Origin: Shigella phage pSs-1
Taxonomy: Viruses > Uroviricota > Caudoviricetes > Pantevenvirales
DNA length: 64,000 nt
Assembly: GCF_000930595.1 (NCBI RefSeq)
Contig: NC_025829.1
Reading direction: 5' to 3' (one strand)
In this document: piece after piece, positions 37,766-47,799 of the stretch
How the letters are laid out: every line of letters begins with the position of its first letter
Numbering within the stretch: the first letter of the stretch is position 1
Notes under the pieces: model-generated
What the model saw: the letters and a program-made list of their open reading frames with translations, nothing else
Told to the model about the DNA's origin: nothing
Databases searched by the model: none
Program-made: the position numbers and the translations under genes

Positions 37766-39745
37766 ATGACTTTATTATCTCCGGGCATTGAGCTCAAAGA
37801 AACTACGGTTCAAAGCACCGTGGTTAATAACTCTACTGGTACAGCAGCTTTGGCCGGTAAATTCCAGTGGGGTCCTGCTTTTCAAATTAAACAGGTTACA
37901 AATGAAGTAGATTTAGTTAATACTTTTGGTCAACCTACAGCTGAAACTGCTGACTATTTTATGTCTGCAATGAATTTCTTACAATACGGAAATGATTTGC
38001 GAGTTGTGCGTGCTGTCGATAGAGATACCGCTAAAAACTCATCTCCGATTGCCGGTAATATTGAATACACTATTTCTACCCCAGGTAGTAACTACGCGGT
38101 TGGAGATAAAATCACGGTTAAGTATGTTTCAGAAGATGTTGAAACAGAAGGTAAAATTACTGAAGTAGATGCTGATGGAAAAATTAAGAAAATTAATATT
38201 CCTACCGCAAAAATTATCGCTAAAGCGAAAGAAGTAGGCGAATATCCGGCATTAGGTTCTAACTGGACCGCGGAAATTTCTTCGTCTTCCTCTGGTTTAG
38301 CTGCAGTAATAACTCTTGGAAAAATTATTACTGATTCTGGTATTTTATTAGCTGAAATTGAAAATGCTGAAGCTGCTATGACAGCTGTTGACTTTCAAGC
38401 AAATCTCGAAAAATATGGAATTCCAGGAGTAGTAGCTCTTTATCCAGGCGAGTTGGGCGATAAAATCGAAATTGAAATCGTATCTAAAGCTGACTACGCA
38501 AAAGGTGCTTCTGCATTACTTCCAATTTATCCAGGTGGCGGAACACGCGCATCTACTGCCAAAGCAGTGTTTGGATATGGACCACAAACTGATTCACAAT
38601 ACGCTATTATAGTTCGTCGCAACGATGCTATTGTTCAAAGCGTTGTTCTTTCGACAAAGCGAGGTGAAAAAGATATTTACGATAGTAACATCTATATTGA
38701 TGACTTTTTCGCAAAAGGTGGTTCAGAATATATTTTCGCAACTGCACAAAACTGGCCAGAAGGCTTCTCTGGAATTTTAACTCTGTCTGGTGGATTATCA
38801 TCAAATGCTGAAGTAACAGCAGGAGATTTGATGGAAGCTTGGGACTTCTTTGCTGACCGCGAATCTGTTGATGTTCAGTTGTTTATTGCGGGTTCTTGTG
38901 CTGGTGAATCTTTAGAAACAGCATCTACTGTCCAAAAACACGTCGTCTCAATTGGGGATGCTCGCCAAGATTGCTTAGTACTGTGCTCACCACCGCGTGA
39001 AACTGTAGTTGGAATTCCTGTAACTCGTGCTGTTGATAACTTAGTCAATTGGAGAACCGCAGCAGGTTCATACACTGATAATAACTTTAATATCAGTTCA
39101 ACCTACGCAGCAATTGACGGTAACTACAAGTATCAGTATGACAAATATAATGATGTAAATCGTTGGGTTCCATTAGCAGCTGATATTGCTGGTTTATGCG
39201 CGAGAACAGATAACGTTTCTCAGACTTGGATGTCCCCAGCTGGTTATAATCGCGGCCAGATTTTGAACGTTATTAAACTTGCTATTGAAACTCGCCAAGC
39301 TCAGCGCGACCGTTTATACCAAGAAGCTATCAACCCAGTAACTGGTACAGGCGGTGATGGTTACGTATTATATGGTGATAAAACAGCTACTTCTGTTCCT
39401 TCTCCATTTGATCGTATTAACGTTCGTCGTCTGTTTAATATGTTGAAAACGAATATCGGACGTAGTTCAAAATATCGTTTGTTCGAATTAAACAACGCGT
39501 TTACTCGTTCATCGTTCCGCACAGAAACTTCCCAGTACTTGCAGGGAATTAAAGCTCTCGGTGGAATTTATGAATATCGTGTAGTTTGCGATACAACAAA
39601 TAACACTCCGTCAGTAATTGATAGAAATGAGTTTGTTGCAACATTCTACATCCAACCGGCGCGCAGTATAAATTATATTACTTTGAATTTCGTCGCAACT
39701 GCTACTGGTGCAGACTTCGATGAGTTAACTGGTCTTGCAGGTTAA
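37766..39745 (+). CDS. 18: gp18, contractile tail sheath protein
   Basis: 659 residues, T4 length. 138 copies form the sheath whose contraction drives the tube through the envelope. The N- and C-terminal parts (SPGIELKETTVQSTVVNNST and the C-terminal NYITLNFVATATGADFDEL) make the conserved inner core that interlocks neighbours. Variable outer domains lie between. AAAGAGGATTAAAA ribosome-binding site. Confidence 0.98.
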   Translation: MTLLSPGIELKETTVQSTVVNNSTGTAALAGKFQWGPAFQIKQVTNEVDLVNTFGQPTAETADYFMSAMNFLQYGNDLRVVRAVDRDTAKNSSPIAGNIEYTISTPGSNYAVGDKITVKYVSEDVETEGKITEVDADGKIKKINIPTAKIIAKAKEVGEYPALGSNWTAEISSSSSGLAAVITLGKIITDSGILLAEIENAEAAMTAVDFQANLEKYGIPGVVALYPGELGDKIEIEIVSKADYAKGASALLPIYPGGGTRASTAKAVFGYGPQTDSQYAIIVRRNDAIVQSVVLSTKRGEKDIYDSNIYIDDFFAKGGSEYIFATAQNWPEGFSGILTLSGGLSSNAEVTAGDLMEAWDFFADRESVDVQLFIAGSCAGESLETASTVQKHVVSIGDARQDCLVLCSPPRETVVGIPVTRAVDNLVNWRTAAGSYTDNNFNISSTYAAIDGNYKYQYDKYNDVNRWVPLAADIAGLCARTDNVSQTWMSPAGYNRGQILNVIKLAIETRQAQRDRLYQEAINPVTGTGGDGYVLYGDKTATSVPSPFDRINVRRLFNMLKTNIGRSSKYRLFELNNAFTRSSFRTETSQYLQGIKALGGIYEYRVVCDTTNNTPSVIDRNEFVATFYIQPARSINYITLNFVATATGADFDELTGLAG

Positions 39746-39753
39746 TTGATTAT

Positions 39754-39767
39754 GGGGCTTCGGCCCC
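39754..39767 (+). terminator. UUCG-loop terminator after gene 18
   Basis: GGGGC-TTCG-GCCCC followed by TATTCT, 8 nt after the gene 18 stop. It lies between gene 18 and the start of the HNH gene. Confidence 0.8.
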
Positions 39768-39784
39768 TATTCTCGAGGAAACAA

Positions 39785-40402
39785 GTGATTATTTCTAAGT
39801 TTGTTAAAGTGAAAATTGTACCATCAAATTTTAAACATTATCAATCAAAGGGTTATAAATTAACACCTCTTGGAGCGGTTAAACATGGATTTAGGTATTA
39901 TGAAATTGATGTTAAAGTTGAAGACATTAAAGGTAGTACCGCGTATGTAAAATGCCGTTGCGATAAATGTGGAATTGAATATAACCAACGCATTGGAAGA
40001 AACACTGATATTTGTCGTGATTGCCGTCATAAAGATAAAATGCGCAATAATTCATATGGTTCCGCGAATAAAGGAAAAACAGTAGAATGTATGCATGGCG
40101 TAAATCATCCAAGATGGAACCCAAATAAATCTGAAATGCGTGAATATATTTCATTGGTATATAAAGAAACTCGTAAGCATAAGAAAATTTGGTCAAAATG
40201 GCCAAATGCTGATAAAATAGGAGTGTGCGGTACAAAAGGTGCTTACCAACTTGATCATAAGGTATCTATCAAATACGGTTTTGATAATTTAATTCCTGCT
40301 GAAATAATTGGCGGTATTAATAATTTAGAAATAATCACTTGGGAATCTAACCGAGAAAAGTCAAAAAGAAATAGTGTAGATCTTTGGGATTTACTAGAAT
40401 GA
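39785..40402 (+). CDS. free-standing HNH homing-type endonuclease
   Basis: 205 residues from GTG 39785, chosen because CGAGGAAACAA precedes it; an earlier in-frame TTG/ATG would place the start in front of the terminator hairpin. A zinc-ribbon-like part has CRCDKCG and CRDCRH (about 60-85). The HNH core follows: YQLDHKVSIKYGFDN, then INNLEIITWESNREKSKRN. T4 as I recall it has no gene between 18 and 19, so this is an inserted mobile endonuclease. Target site unknown. It is flanked by UUCG hairpins and late promoters. Confidence 0.9.
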   Translation: MIISKFVKVKIVPSNFKHYQSKGYKLTPLGAVKHGFRYYEIDVKVEDIKGSTAYVKCRCDKCGIEYNQRIGRNTDICRDCRHKDKMRNNSYGSANKGKTVECMHGVNHPRWNPNKSEMREYISLVYKETRKHKKIWSKWPNADKIGVCGTKGAYQLDHKVSIKYGFDNLIPAEIIGGINNLEIITWESNREKSKRNSVDLWDLLE

Positions 40403-40409
40403 TTCTAAA

Positions 40410-40427
40410 GGCCTGTTTCGGCAGGCC
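40410..40427 (+). terminator. UUCG-loop terminator after the HNH gene
   Basis: GGCCTGT-TTCG-GCAGGCC, 7 nt after the HNH stop; the closing pair is T-G. It is directly followed by a late promoter rather than a U-run. Confidence 0.75.
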
Positions 40428-40428
40428 A

Positions 40429-40436
40429 TATAAATA
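40429..40436 (+). promoter_or_regulatory. late promoter upstream of gene 19 (distal)
   Basis: Perfect TATAAATA directly after the HNH terminator hairpin, 74 nt before the gene 19 ATG. Confidence 0.8.
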
Positions 40437-40487
40437 CACTATATCCTTAATTCTTTAATTCTATATGCCCTAGGTTAAACATAGGGA

Positions 40488-40495
40488 TATAAATA
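40488..40495 (+). promoter_or_regulatory. late promoter for gene 19 (proximal)
   Basis: Perfect TATAAATA, 15 nt before the gene 19 ATG, so the transcript leader would be very short; a second element lies 59 nt upstream. Confidence 0.85.
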
Positions 40496-40509
40496 CTACA
40501 GAGGCTAAT

Positions 40510-41001
40510 ATGTTTGTAGATGATGTAACACGAGCGTTTGAATCTGGTGATTTTGCTCGACCTAACTTATTCCAAGTAGAAATTTCTTATCTTGGACAAA
40601 ATTTTACGTTTCAATGCAAAGCCACTGCTTTACCAGCTGGTATTGTAGAAAAAATTCCAGTCGGATTTATGAACCGTAAAATTAACGTAGCAGGCGATCG
40701 TACATTCGATGACTGGACTGTTACAGTAATGAACGATGAGGCACATGATGCTCGCCAGAAGTTTGTTGATTGGCAAAGCATTGCTGCTGGGCAAGGGAAC
40801 GAAATTACTGGTGGAAAACCAGCAGAATATAAAAAGAGCGCTGTTGTTCGCCAATACGCTCGTGATGCTAAAACTGTAACAAAAGAAGTCGAAATTAAAG
40901 GCCTGTGGCCTACTAACGTGGGTGAACTTCAATTAGATTGGGATTCAAACAATGAAATCCAAACATTTGAAGTAACTCTTGCTCTCGATTATTGGGAATA
41001 A
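40510..41001 (+). CDS. 19: gp19, tail tube protein
   Basis: 163 residues, T4 length. Hexameric rings of gp19 stack on gp54 to form the tail tube through which DNA passes. The sequence shows the beta-barrel tube fold (FQVEISYLGQNFTFQCKATA, then QTFEVTLALDYWE). High expression is expected from the two upstream late promoters. Confidence 0.98.
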   Translation: MFVDDVTRAFESGDFARPNLFQVEISYLGQNFTFQCKATALPAGIVEKIPVGFMNRKINVAGDRTFDDWTVTVMNDEAHDARQKFVDWQSIAAGQGNEITGGKPAEYKKSAVVRQYARDAKTVTKEVEIKGLWPTNVGELQLDWDSNNEIQTFEVTLALDYWE

Positions 41002-41006
41002 AATGA

Positions 41007-41024
41007 ATGGGGAGAAATCCCCAT
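41007..41024 (+). terminator. hairpin after gene 19
   Basis: ATGGGGA-GAAA-TCCCCAT, 7-bp stem with a GNRA loop, 6 nt after the stop, followed by a second small hairpin CTGCTT-A-AAGCAG. There is no U-run, so it may attenuate or stabilise the mRNA end rather than fully terminate. Confidence 0.6.
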
Positions 41025-41033
41025 CCTGCTTAA

Positions 41034-42658
<1,625 letters not shown>

Positions 42659-42659
<1 letters not shown>

Positions 42660-42916
42660 TGGAAGGTTTAATTGAAGCTATTAAATCAAACGACCTCGTA
42701 GCCGCTCGTAAATTCTTTGCTGAAGCCATGGCTGCAAGAACGATTGATTTAATTAAAGAAGAAAAAATCGCTATCGCTCGCAATTTCTTAATCGAAGGTG
42801 AAGAACCTGATGATGAGGATGATGATGAAGACGAGGATGATGAAGATAGCGATGATAAAGACGACAAAAAAGACAAAGACTCTGACGAAGATGACGAAGA
42901 CGAGGATGATGAATAA
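42659..42916 (+). CDS. 67: gp67, prohead core protein (PIP)
   Basis: 85 residues (T4: 80). A helical N-terminal half is followed by an extremely acidic tail of about 35 Asp/Glu-dominated residues from about 48. In T4 the prohead core protein PIP is cut by gp21 to small internal peptides; LIE and FLIE segments offer (I/L)-X-E sites. TAATG junctions on both sides couple it to 20 and 68. Confidence 0.95.
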
Positions 42917-43341
42917 TGCTTCTGATCCCTGAAACTCATGAATTAGTTCTCGAGAATGTCGAAGCACTTATTCCTGAAGCACAGGGTCGCTTTGACGAAT
43001 TGTCTTCTGCTTTAAATAAAGACGATATAAATACAATTGTCGAGAATATGCTTGATGATGAAACTGATTTAGCGATTGCATTAGCTTCTATTAATGAAGA
43101 TATGCCGCTAAACGAATTCATCGTTAAACATGTTTCTGCTCGTGGTGAAATTACACGTACTAAAGACCGCAAGACGCGTGAACGTAATGCATTTCAAACC
43201 ACCGGGCTGTCTAAAGCAAAACGTAGACAAATTGCTCGCAAAGCTACCAAAACGAAGATTGCCAACCCAGCAGGTCAATCTCGTGCTCAGCGTAAGCGTA
43301 AAAAAGCTCTTAAACGCCGTAAAGCATTAGGATTAAGCTAA
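42916..43341 (+). CDS. 68: gp68, prohead core protein
   Basis: 141 residues, T4 length. Acidic N-terminal half with gp21-type sites (for example LIPE) and a strongly basic C-terminal tail ([19 protein letters not shown], then [16 protein letters not shown]). It helps fix head shape in the scaffold core. The opposite charge to gp67 may let the two interact (inference). A TATAAATA element lies inside at 43026-43033. Confidence 0.95.
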   Translation: MLLIPETHELVLENVEALIPEAQGRFDELSSALNKDDINTIVENMLDDETDLAIALASINEDMPLNEFIVKHVSARGEITRTKDRKTRERNAFQTTGLSKAKRRQIARKATKTKIANPAGQSRAQRKRKKALKRRKALGLS

Positions 43342-43979
43342 TGAATGAACCCCAATTACTAATTGAAACTTGGGGTCAACCTGGCGAAATTATTGATGGC
43401 GTGCCAATGCTTGAATCTCATGATGGAAAAGACCTAGGTTTAAAACCTGGTTTATACATCGAAGGAATATTCATGCAAGCGGAAGTCGTCAATAGAAATA
43501 AACGTCTTTATCCAAAACGCATATTAGAAAAAGCGGTAAAAGACTATATCAATGAGCAAGTTTTAACTAAACAAGCTCTCGGAGAATTAAATCATCCTCC
43601 ACGCGCTAATGTTGACCCGATGCAAGCCGCTATCATTATAGAAGATATGTGGTGGAAAGGAAATGACGTATACGGACGAGCTCGTGTTATTGAAGGTGAC
43701 CATGGTCCTGGAGATAAATTAGCAGCTAATATTCGTGCCGGATGGATTCCAGGAGTTTCTTCTCGTGGATTAGGTTCATTGACTGACACAAATAAAGGTT
43801 ATCGTATCGTAAACGAAGGATTCAAATTAACTGTAGGTGTTGATGCAGTATGGGGTCCAAGTGCTCCAGATGCATGGGTAACTCCTAAGGAAATTACCGA
43901 ATCACAGACGGCGGAAGCCGATACAAGTGCCGATGACGCCTATATGGCTCTCGCAGAGGCCATGAAAAAAGCGTTATAA
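43341..43979 (+). CDS. 21: gp21, prohead protease
   Basis: 212 residues, T4 length. The serine protease that matures the prohead, cutting after (I/L)-X-E. It shares the herpesvirus-assemblin fold; ELNHPPRANVDPMQAA carries the catalytic His and VSSRGLGS the catalytic Ser. Its substrates here include gp22, gp23, gp24, gp67, gp68, Alt and the internal proteins. It is inhibited by Inh. Confidence 0.97.
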   Translation: MNEPQLLIETWGQPGEIIDGVPMLESHDGKDLGLKPGLYIEGIFMQAEVVNRNKRLYPKRILEKAVKDYINEQVLTKQALGELNHPPRANVDPMQAAIIIEDMWWKGNDVYGRARVIEGDHGPGDKLAANIRAGWIPGVSSRGLGSLTDTNKGYRIVNEGFKLTVGVDAVWGPSAPDAWVTPKEITESQTAEADTSADDAYMALAEAMKKAL

Positions 43980-43982
43980 ATA
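43975..43982 (+). promoter_or_regulatory. late promoter for gene 22
   Basis: Perfect TATAAATA overlapping the gene 21 stop codon, 28 nt before the gene 22 ATG. Confidence 0.92.
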
Positions 43983-44009
43983 TTATTATCTAAACAACAG
44001 GACTACAAA

Positions 44010-44819
44010 ATGCTTAAAGAACAACTGATTGCTGAAGCGCAAAAAATTGATGCTTCCGTTGCTCTTGATAGTATTTTCGAATCAGTTAATATTTCTCCGG
44101 AAGCAAAAGAAACTTTCGGCACTGTATTCGAAGCTACCGTCAAGCAGCACGCCGTTAAATTAGCTGAATCTCATATCGCTAAAATTGCTGAAAAAGCAGA
44201 AGAAGAAGTAGAAAAAAATAAAGAAGAAGCCGAAGAAAAAGCTGAGAAGAAAATCGCTGAGCAAGCTTCTAAATTCATCGACCATCTTGCGAAAGAATGG
44301 CTCGCTGAAAATAAATTAGCAGTTGATAAAGGCATCAAAGCCGAACTGTTTGAATCCATGCTTGGTGGATTAAAAGAGCTCTTTGTTGAACACAACGTTG
44401 TTGTTCCAGAAGAATCAGTTGATGTTGTAGCTGAAATGGAAGAAGAGCTGCAAGAACATAAAGAAGAATCAGCTCGTCTGTTCGAAGAACTCAATATGCG
44501 CGACGCATATATCAATTATGTGCAGCGTGAAGTGGCATTGAGCGAAAGTACTAAAGATCTGACTGAGTCTCAAAAAGAAAAAGTCTCTGCTCTGGTCGAA
44601 GGTATGGATTATTCAGATGCATTCTCAAGTAAATTGAGTGCCATCGTAGAAATGGTGAAGAAGTCTAATAAAGATGAAAGCACTATTACTGAGGGTATAA
44701 ATACTCCTGATACTGAAGCAGCCGGACTGAATTTCGTCACTGAAGCTGTAGAAGATAAAGCTGCACCTGGTGCAGAAGATATTGTAAGTGTATATGCGAA
44801 AGTCGCATCTCGTTTCTAA
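44010..44819 (+). CDS. 22: gp22, major prohead scaffold protein
   Basis: 269 residues, T4 length. Highly charged coiled coil, with long Lys/Glu/Ala repeats at about 55-90 (EKAEEEVEKNKEEAEEKAEK). It forms the scaffold core inside the prohead and is degraded by gp21. The gene 23 late promoter lies inside its 3' end. Confidence 0.97.
   Translation: MLKEQLIAEAQKIDASVALDSIFESVNISPEAKETFGTVFEATVKQHAVKLAESHIAKIAEKAEEEVEKNKEEAEEKAEKKIAEQASKFIDHLAKEWLAENKLAVDKGIKAELFESMLGGLKELFVEHNVVVPEESVDVVAEMEEELQEHKEESARLFEELNMRDAYINYVQREVALSESTKDLTESQKEKVSALVEGMDYSDAFSSKLSAIVEMVKKSNKDESTITEGINTPDTEAAGLNFVTEAVEDKAAPGAEDIVSVYAKVASRF
44696..44703 (+). promoter_or_regulatory. late promoter P23 inside gene 22
   Basis: Perfect TATAAATA followed by CTCCTGATACTG, the known T4 P23 arrangement, 142 nt before the gene 23 ATG. 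It gives the major capsid gene its own strong transcript. Confidence 0.93.
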
Positions 44820-44837
44820 TTTTAAAGGTTAACACAA

Positions 44838-46403
44838 ATGACTATCAAAACTAAAGCTGAACTTTTGAACAAATGGAAGCCATTACTGGAAGGTGAAGGT
44901 TTACCGGAAATTGCTAATAGCAAACAAGCGATTATCGCTAAAATCTTTGAAAACCAGGAAAAAGATTTCCAGACAGCTCCAGAATATAAAGACGAAAAAA
45001 TCGCTCAGGCGTTCGGTTCTTTCTTAACAGAAGCTGAAATCGGTGGTGACCACGGTTACAACGCTACTAACATCGCTGCAGGTCAGACTTCTGGCGCAGT
45101 AACTCAGATTGGCCCAGCTGTTATGGGTATGGTACGTCGTGCTATTCCTAACCTGATTGCTTTCGATATTTGCGGTGTTCAGCCGATGAACAGCCCGACT
45201 GGTCAGGTATTCGCACTGCGCGCAGTATATGGTAAAGACCCAATCGCTGCCGGCGCTAAAGAAGCATTCCACCCAATGTATGGTCCAGATGCAATGTTCT
45301 CTGGTCAGGGTGCTGCTAAGAAATTCACAGCTCTGGCTGCTAGCACACAAACCACAGTAGGTGATATCTATACTCACTTCTTCCAGGACACTGGTACTGT
45401 GTATCTGCAGGCTTCTGCTCAAGTAACAATTAGTTCTACTGCAGATGATGCAGCTAAATTAGATGCTGAAATTAAGAAACAAATGGAAGCTGGTGCACTG
45501 GTAGAAATCGCTGAAGGTATGGCTACTTCTATCGCTGAACTTCAGGAAAGTTTCAACGGTTCAACCGATAACCCATGGAATGAAATGGGCTTCCGTATCG
45601 ATAAACAAGTTATCGAAGCTAAATCTCGTCAGCTGAAAGCTGCTTACTCTATCGAATTAGCACAAGACCTCCGCGCTGTTCACGGTATGGATGCTGATGC
45701 TGAACTGTCTGGTATTCTGGCTACCGAAATCATGCTGGAAATCAACCGTGAAGTTGTTGATTGGATTAACTACTCAGCTCAGGTTGGTAAATCTGGTATG
45801 ACCCTGACTCCGGGTTCTAAAGCTGGTGTATTTGACTTCCAGGATCCGATTGATATTCGTGGTGCTCGCTGGGCGGGTGAATCCTTTAAAGCTCTGTTGT
45901 TCCAGATTGACAAAGAAGCAGTTGAAATTGCTCGTCAGACCGGTCGTGGTGAAGGTAACTTCATTATCGCTTCCCGTAACGTAGTTAACGTTCTGGCTTC
46001 AGTTGATACTGGCATTTCTTATGCTGCACAGGGTCTGGCTACCGGCTTTAACACTGATACTACCAAGTCAGTATTTGCTGGTGTTCTGGGTGGTAAATAC
46101 CGTGTATATATCGACCAGTATGCTAAACAGGATTATTTCACCGTAGGTTATAAAGGTCCGAACGAAATGGATGCTGGTATTTACTACGCTCCATATGTAG
46201 CTCTGACTCCGCTGCGTGGTTCCGATCCGAAGAACTTCCAACCAGTAATGGGATTCAAAACTCGTTACGGTATCGGTATCAACCCATTTGCAGAATCCGC
46301 TGCTCAGGCTCCGGCTTCTCGCATCCAGAGCGGTATGCCTTCTATTCTGAATAGCCTTGGTAAAAACGCTTACTTCCGCCGTGTATATGTTAAAGGTATC
46401 TAA
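44838..46403 (+). CDS. 23: gp23, major capsid protein
   Basis: 521 residues, T4 length, HK97 fold. gp21 removes the N-terminal 65 residues after Glu65 (SFLTE-AEIGG), giving gp23*. The codon use is distinctly more GC-rich and host-optimal (many CTG, CGT, GGT codons) than in neighbouring genes, as expected of the most abundant virion protein. Ends at a UUCG terminator. Confidence 0.99.
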   Translation: MTIKTKAELLNKWKPLLEGEGLPEIANSKQAIIAKIFENQEKDFQTAPEYKDEKIAQAFGSFLTEAEIGGDHGYNATNIAAGQTSGAVTQIGPAVMGMVRRAIPNLIAFDICGVQPMNSPTGQVFALRAVYGKDPIAAGAKEAFHPMYGPDAMFSGQGAAKKFTALAASTQTTVGDIYTHFFQDTGTVYLQASAQVTISSTADDAAKLDAEIKKQMEAGALVEIAEGMATSIAELQESFNGSTDNPWNEMGFRIDKQVIEAKSRQLKAAYSIELAQDLRAVHGMDADAELSGILATEIMLEINREVVDWINYSAQVGKSGMTLTPGSKAGVFDFQDPIDIRGARWAGESFKALLFQIDKEAVEIARQTGRGEGNFIIASRNVVNVLASVDTGISYAAQGLATGFNTDTTKSVFAGVLGGKYRVYIDQYAKQDYFTVGYKGPNEMDAGIYYAPYVALTPLRGSDPKNFQPVMGFKTRYGIGINPFAESAAQAPASRIQSGMPSILNSLGKNAYFRRVYVKGI

Positions 46404-46416
46404 TCTTTGACGATTT

Positions 46417-46436
46417 AAGGGACCTTCGGGTCCCTT
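46417..46436 (+). terminator. UUCG-loop terminator after gene 23
   Basis: AAGGGACC-TTCG-GGTCCCTT, then AGTTGTTTTT. 13 nt after the stop. Confidence 0.92.
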
Positions 46437-46451
46437 TAGTTGTTTTTATGG

Positions 46452-46459
46452 TATAAATA
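46452..46459 (+). promoter_or_regulatory. late promoter for gene 24
   Basis: Perfect TATAAATA between the gene 23 terminator and gene 24, 28 nt before the ATG. Confidence 0.92.
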
Positions 46460-46486
46460 AATCATATAAACCAAAAGGAAAGCGCA

Positions 46487-47770
46487 ATGGCTAAAATCAA
46501 CGAACTTCTGCGCGAATCAACCACAACGAATAGCAACTCAATCGGTCGCCCAAATCTCGTTGCTTTGACTCGCGCTACCACTAAATTAATATATTCTGAC
46601 ATTGTAGCAACGCAAAGAACTAATCAACCTGTTGCTGCTTTTTATGGTATCAAATACCTTAACCCAGATAACGAATTTACATTTAAAACTGGTGCTACTT
46701 ACGCCGGCGAAGCTGGGTATGTAGACCGAGAACAAATCACAGAATTAACAGAAGAGTCTAAATTAACTCTCAATAAAGGCGATTTATTCAAATATAATAA
46801 TATCGTTTATAAAGTATTAGAAGATACACCATTTGCTGATATTGAAGAAAGCGATTTAGAATTAGCTCTTCAGATTGCAATCGTTCTTTTAAAGGTTCGT
46901 CTATTTTCTGATGCTGCAGTAACAAGCAAATTTGAAAGCTCTGATAGTGAAATTGCGGATGCTAGATTCCAGATTAATAAATGGCAAACCGCAGTTAAAT
47001 CTCGTAAACTTAAAACTGGCATCACAGTTGAATTAGCACAAGATTTAGAAGCAAATGGATTCGATGCTCCTAATTTCTTGGAAGATTTGCTTGCAACCGA
47101 AATGGCGGATGAAATCAATAAAGATATTCTGCAGTCTTTGATTACAGTATCAAAACGCTATAAAGTTACAGGAATTACTGATACTGGATTCATTGATTTG
47201 AGTTATGCATCTGCACCTGAAGCTGGTCGTTCATTATACCGAATGGTGTGTGAAATGGTTTCACATATCCAGAAAGAATCAACTTATACAGCAACGTTCT
47301 GTGTTGCTTCAGCTCGCGCCGCTGCGATTCTTGCTGCATCAGGTTGGTTAAAACATAAACCAGAAGATGACAAATATCTTTCACAAAATGCCTACGGGTT
47401 CTTAGCTAATGGTTTACCGCTTTATTGCGATACCAACAGCCCATTGGATTATGTAATCGTGGGTGTAGTAGAAAATATTGGTGAAAAAGAAATTGTTGGA
47501 TCAATTTTCTATGCTCCGTATACAGAAGGCCTTGACTTAGATGACCCTGAACATGTAGGTGCATTTAAAGTTGTAGTTGATCCAGAAAGTTTGCAGCCAT
47601 CTATCGGTTTATTAGTTAGATATGCTTTATCTGCAAATCCTTACACTGTAGCAAAAGATGAAAAAGAAGCAAGAGTAATTGACGGTGGAGACATGGATAA
47701 AATGGCGGGTCGTTCAGATTTGTCTGTTTTATTAGGTGTTAAGCTACCAAAAATTATCATTGATGAATAA
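46487..47770 (+). CDS. 24: gp24, head vertex protein
   Basis: 427 residues, T4 length. Forms pentamers at eleven vertices and is a paralogue of gp23: the segment LKTGITVELAQDLEANGFDA matches LKAAYSIELAQDLRAVHGMD of gp23. An N-terminal peptide is removed by gp21. The codon use is less optimised than in gene 23, matching the lower copy number. Confidence 0.98.
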   Translation: MAKINELLRESTTTNSNSIGRPNLVALTRATTKLIYSDIVATQRTNQPVAAFYGIKYLNPDNEFTFKTGATYAGEAGYVDREQITELTEESKLTLNKGDLFKYNNIVYKVLEDTPFADIEESDLELALQIAIVLLKVRLFSDAAVTSKFESSDSEIADARFQINKWQTAVKSRKLKTGITVELAQDLEANGFDAPNFLEDLLATEMADEINKDILQSLITVSKRYKVTGITDTGFIDLSYASAPEAGRSLYRMVCEMVSHIQKESTYTATFCVASARAAAILAASGWLKHKPEDDKYLSQNAYGFLANGLPLYCDTNSPLDYVIVGVVENIGEKEIVGSIFYAPYTEGLDLDDPEHVGAFKVVVDPESLQPSIGLLVRYALSANPYTVAKDEKEARVIDGGDMDKMAGRSDLSVLLGVKLPKIIIDE

Positions 47771-47773
47771 AAC

Positions 47774-47795
47774 AAAGGGACCTTTCGGTCCCTTT
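47774..47795. terminator. bidirectional terminator between 24 and rnlB
   Basis: AAAGGGACC-TTTC-GGTCCCTTT with A/T runs on both sides, between converging genes 24 (plus) and rnlB (minus). On the minus strand the loop is GAAA. Confidence 0.9.
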
Positions 47796-47799
47796 TTAT

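Noticed and set aside
39746-39784. N-terminal extension of the HNH protein from TTG 39746 or ATG 39752
   Set aside because: The extension would translate the UUCG terminator stem; GTG 39785 has a good AGGA ribosome-binding site at normal spacing.
45024-45422. 132-codon ORF antisense to gene 23
   Set aside because: Shadow of the highly biased codons of the capsid gene; no start signals.
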